Positions 62,898 through 64,000 of a stretch of DNA of 64,000 nucleotides are shown in pieces. The notes under the pieces are model-generated. The model made no database searches. It was given only the letters and a program-made list of their open reading frames with translations, and was not told the origin of the DNA. Origin of the DNA: Liriodendron chinense (Eukaryota; Streptophyta; Magnoliopsida; Magnoliales; Magnoliaceae); assembly GCA_003013855.2 (NCBI GenBank), contig ML058408.1, positions 2,046,001-2,110,000 on the forward strand, in the 5' to 3' direction. How positions within the stretch are numbered: position 1 is the first letter of the stretch; every line of letters starts with the position of its first letter. A program made the position numbers and the translations under genes.

Positions 62898-64000
62898 TAA
62901 GGAAAGTACCATAGCAAATGTTCCACGTGCCAAGGGCGATGTACGGGTCTTGCTTGCATATCTTTAAGATAATAAGTACCGGGTCGCACGATTTTGGTGA
63001 CTCGGTACGGACCTTCCCAATTTGGATCCAGCGAACGGGCAGGAACTTCGAGGTTTTGTCTGAGAACCAAATCGCTGAGCTGAAAGGTTCTAGGTTAGAC
63101 TTTAGCTTCATGATACCGAGCAATGTGCTGCTAATATGCTGCTACTCGCAGCTGGGAGGCATCCCTTCGCTCTTCCAAGAGGTCGAGATGAAGTCGGAGA
63201 CCTTCCTGATTACAAGTGGGATCATATTGCTCGATTCAATACGAAGGTACTTGAACTTTAACTGGTACTACTGCGTCAGTGCCGAATGCCAAGGAGAAAG
63301 GAGTTTCACCTGTTGATGTGCAAGTCGTAGTCCTATATGCCCATAAGACTTCTGGCAGGAGTTCTGGCCACATGCCTTTACACTCACCGAGCTTGGTCTT
63401 TAAATGATGCTTGATGATTTTATTCACCATTTCAACTTGCCCATTTGCTTAAGAATGATATAGGGAGGTGTGGACATTGTATATCTTTCATTTTTTGCAA
63501 AATTCATTGAAAGCGGCGTTGTCGAATTGCTTTCCATTGTCGGTGATTATAGTGTGGGGAAGCCTATAACAGCATACGATATTTCTCCATACGAACTTAG
63601 TGGTCTGTTTCTCGGTAATTCTGGCTAATGGTTCTGCCTCGACCTATTTGGTGAAGTAATCATCGCCTTATATGCTAGGGATCGTCCCCTTTGGTGGTTA
63701 CCACATGCCTCCTGGTGTATTTCATCCAGAACACGATTTGCTTCTTCTGGGTGAAGACACCTTAAGTAGGGCAAAGAGAAACTCTTTCGTAATAACGTTC
63801 CATTTTGTAAAGTATACCTGACAGCTCGATGATGAATTTGTCGTGCGGATTTCTTGTCGTCTGAAAGATGTCCATCCTCGAGATAGAGGACAATGGGGTC
63901 CATCCAACATGGAGAGGGATGGACCGCGATCACTTGCCCAGGAGTTGCTTGGTCAATACTTGGAGTGCGAAGGTGCTCGATGGGAATTGTTTGTGATAAC
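62898..64000 (-). pseudogene. Q integrase, running off the window edge
   Basis: On the minus strand the C-terminal module ends at TAA (62898-62900). Upstream are ETPFSLAFGTDAVVPV and KLGECKGMWPELLPEVLWAY, then after a deletion the zinc region HQEACGNHQRGRSLAYKAM. About 210 bp of the catalytic core, present at 13115-13320 of B, are missing at 63661 (short shared ATC/TCGC at the junction). Integrase is therefore non-functional. Confidence 0.85.

Larger units (their letters stand above)
57495..64000 (-). mobile_element. Q: Tat-type element with reverse-strand gene, right part outside the window
   Basis: Same family type as B: left (3') LTR 57495-58250, PPT complement GATGCCCCCAAGTCC, plus-strand Transposase_28-like gene (58698-62410), hairpin region, minus-strand integrase running off the right edge. 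More decayed than B. Solo LTR R interrupts exon 1. The partner LTR, gag and RT lie beyond 64000. Confidence 0.88.

Noticed and set aside
1..64000. Cellular genes, tRNA or rRNA genes
   Set aside because: Every long conserved frame on either strand is explained by gag, pol, the Tat reverse-strand gene or the A ORF; no cloverleaf or rRNA-like stretch was noticed beyond the PBS sequences.

Overview
This window is nuclear DNA from a flowering plant (species not resolved). It consists of nested LTR retrotransposons and nothing else I can support: no cellular gene, tRNA or rRNA gene was found. The evidence for a plant is Ty3/gypsy polyproteins of the Athila and Tat types, tRNA-Asp-type primer binding sites, LTRs of 0.75 to 2.3 kb, and Tat-type elements carrying both a second RNase H and a reverse-strand gene. 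Elements are given letters here; most boundaries rest on TG...CA ends plus 5-bp target site duplications (TSDs) read directly from the sequence.

Layout. The oldest layer is Y, a minus-strand Athila-like element split into pieces at 1013-1558, 23505-25427 and 47111-48726. V1 (1-1012) is an LTR inserted in Y. Solo LTR X (1559-23504, TSD GAGCG) sits in the Y protease and was itself split by non-autonomous element A (2131-22514, TSD AGCGT). A contains Tat-like element B (5765-18940, TSD CCATG), and B contains unrelated solo LTR S (10501-12511, TSD CAAAT). Separately, Tat-like element T (25428-47110, TSD TATGG) landed in the Y gag. T contains the Athila-like Z/W complex (25737-38438: three LTR segments, a nearly complete polyprotein with three stops, and a second integrase) and solo LTR G (43818-44953, TSD CTAAG). 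To the right, LTR U (48727-49881) lies in the Y LTR. It is cut by decayed gypsy element P (49882-57494), which is cut by Tat-like element Q (57495 to beyond 64000), which holds solo LTR R (58933-60459).

How the parts work together. B, T and Q each carry gag-pol on one strand and, between integrase and 3' LTR, a convergent gene on the other strand. That gene encodes a Transposase_28-like ('putative gypsy type transposon') protein followed by a coiled coil. Comparing the three copies shows a shared TATA box, G-box-like sites upstream in two of them, two shared introns and a hairpin-rich tandem duplication between the convergent transcription units. The Athila-like LTRs (A, X, Z, V1, G, R, U) share a module order: purine tract, array of GACCGGTC palindromes with DRE-like CCGAC cores, inverted TGCGTAA repeats, TATA box, then a stem-loop that shows a compensatory base change. 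S carries the same palindrome array although it is otherwise a different LTR family.
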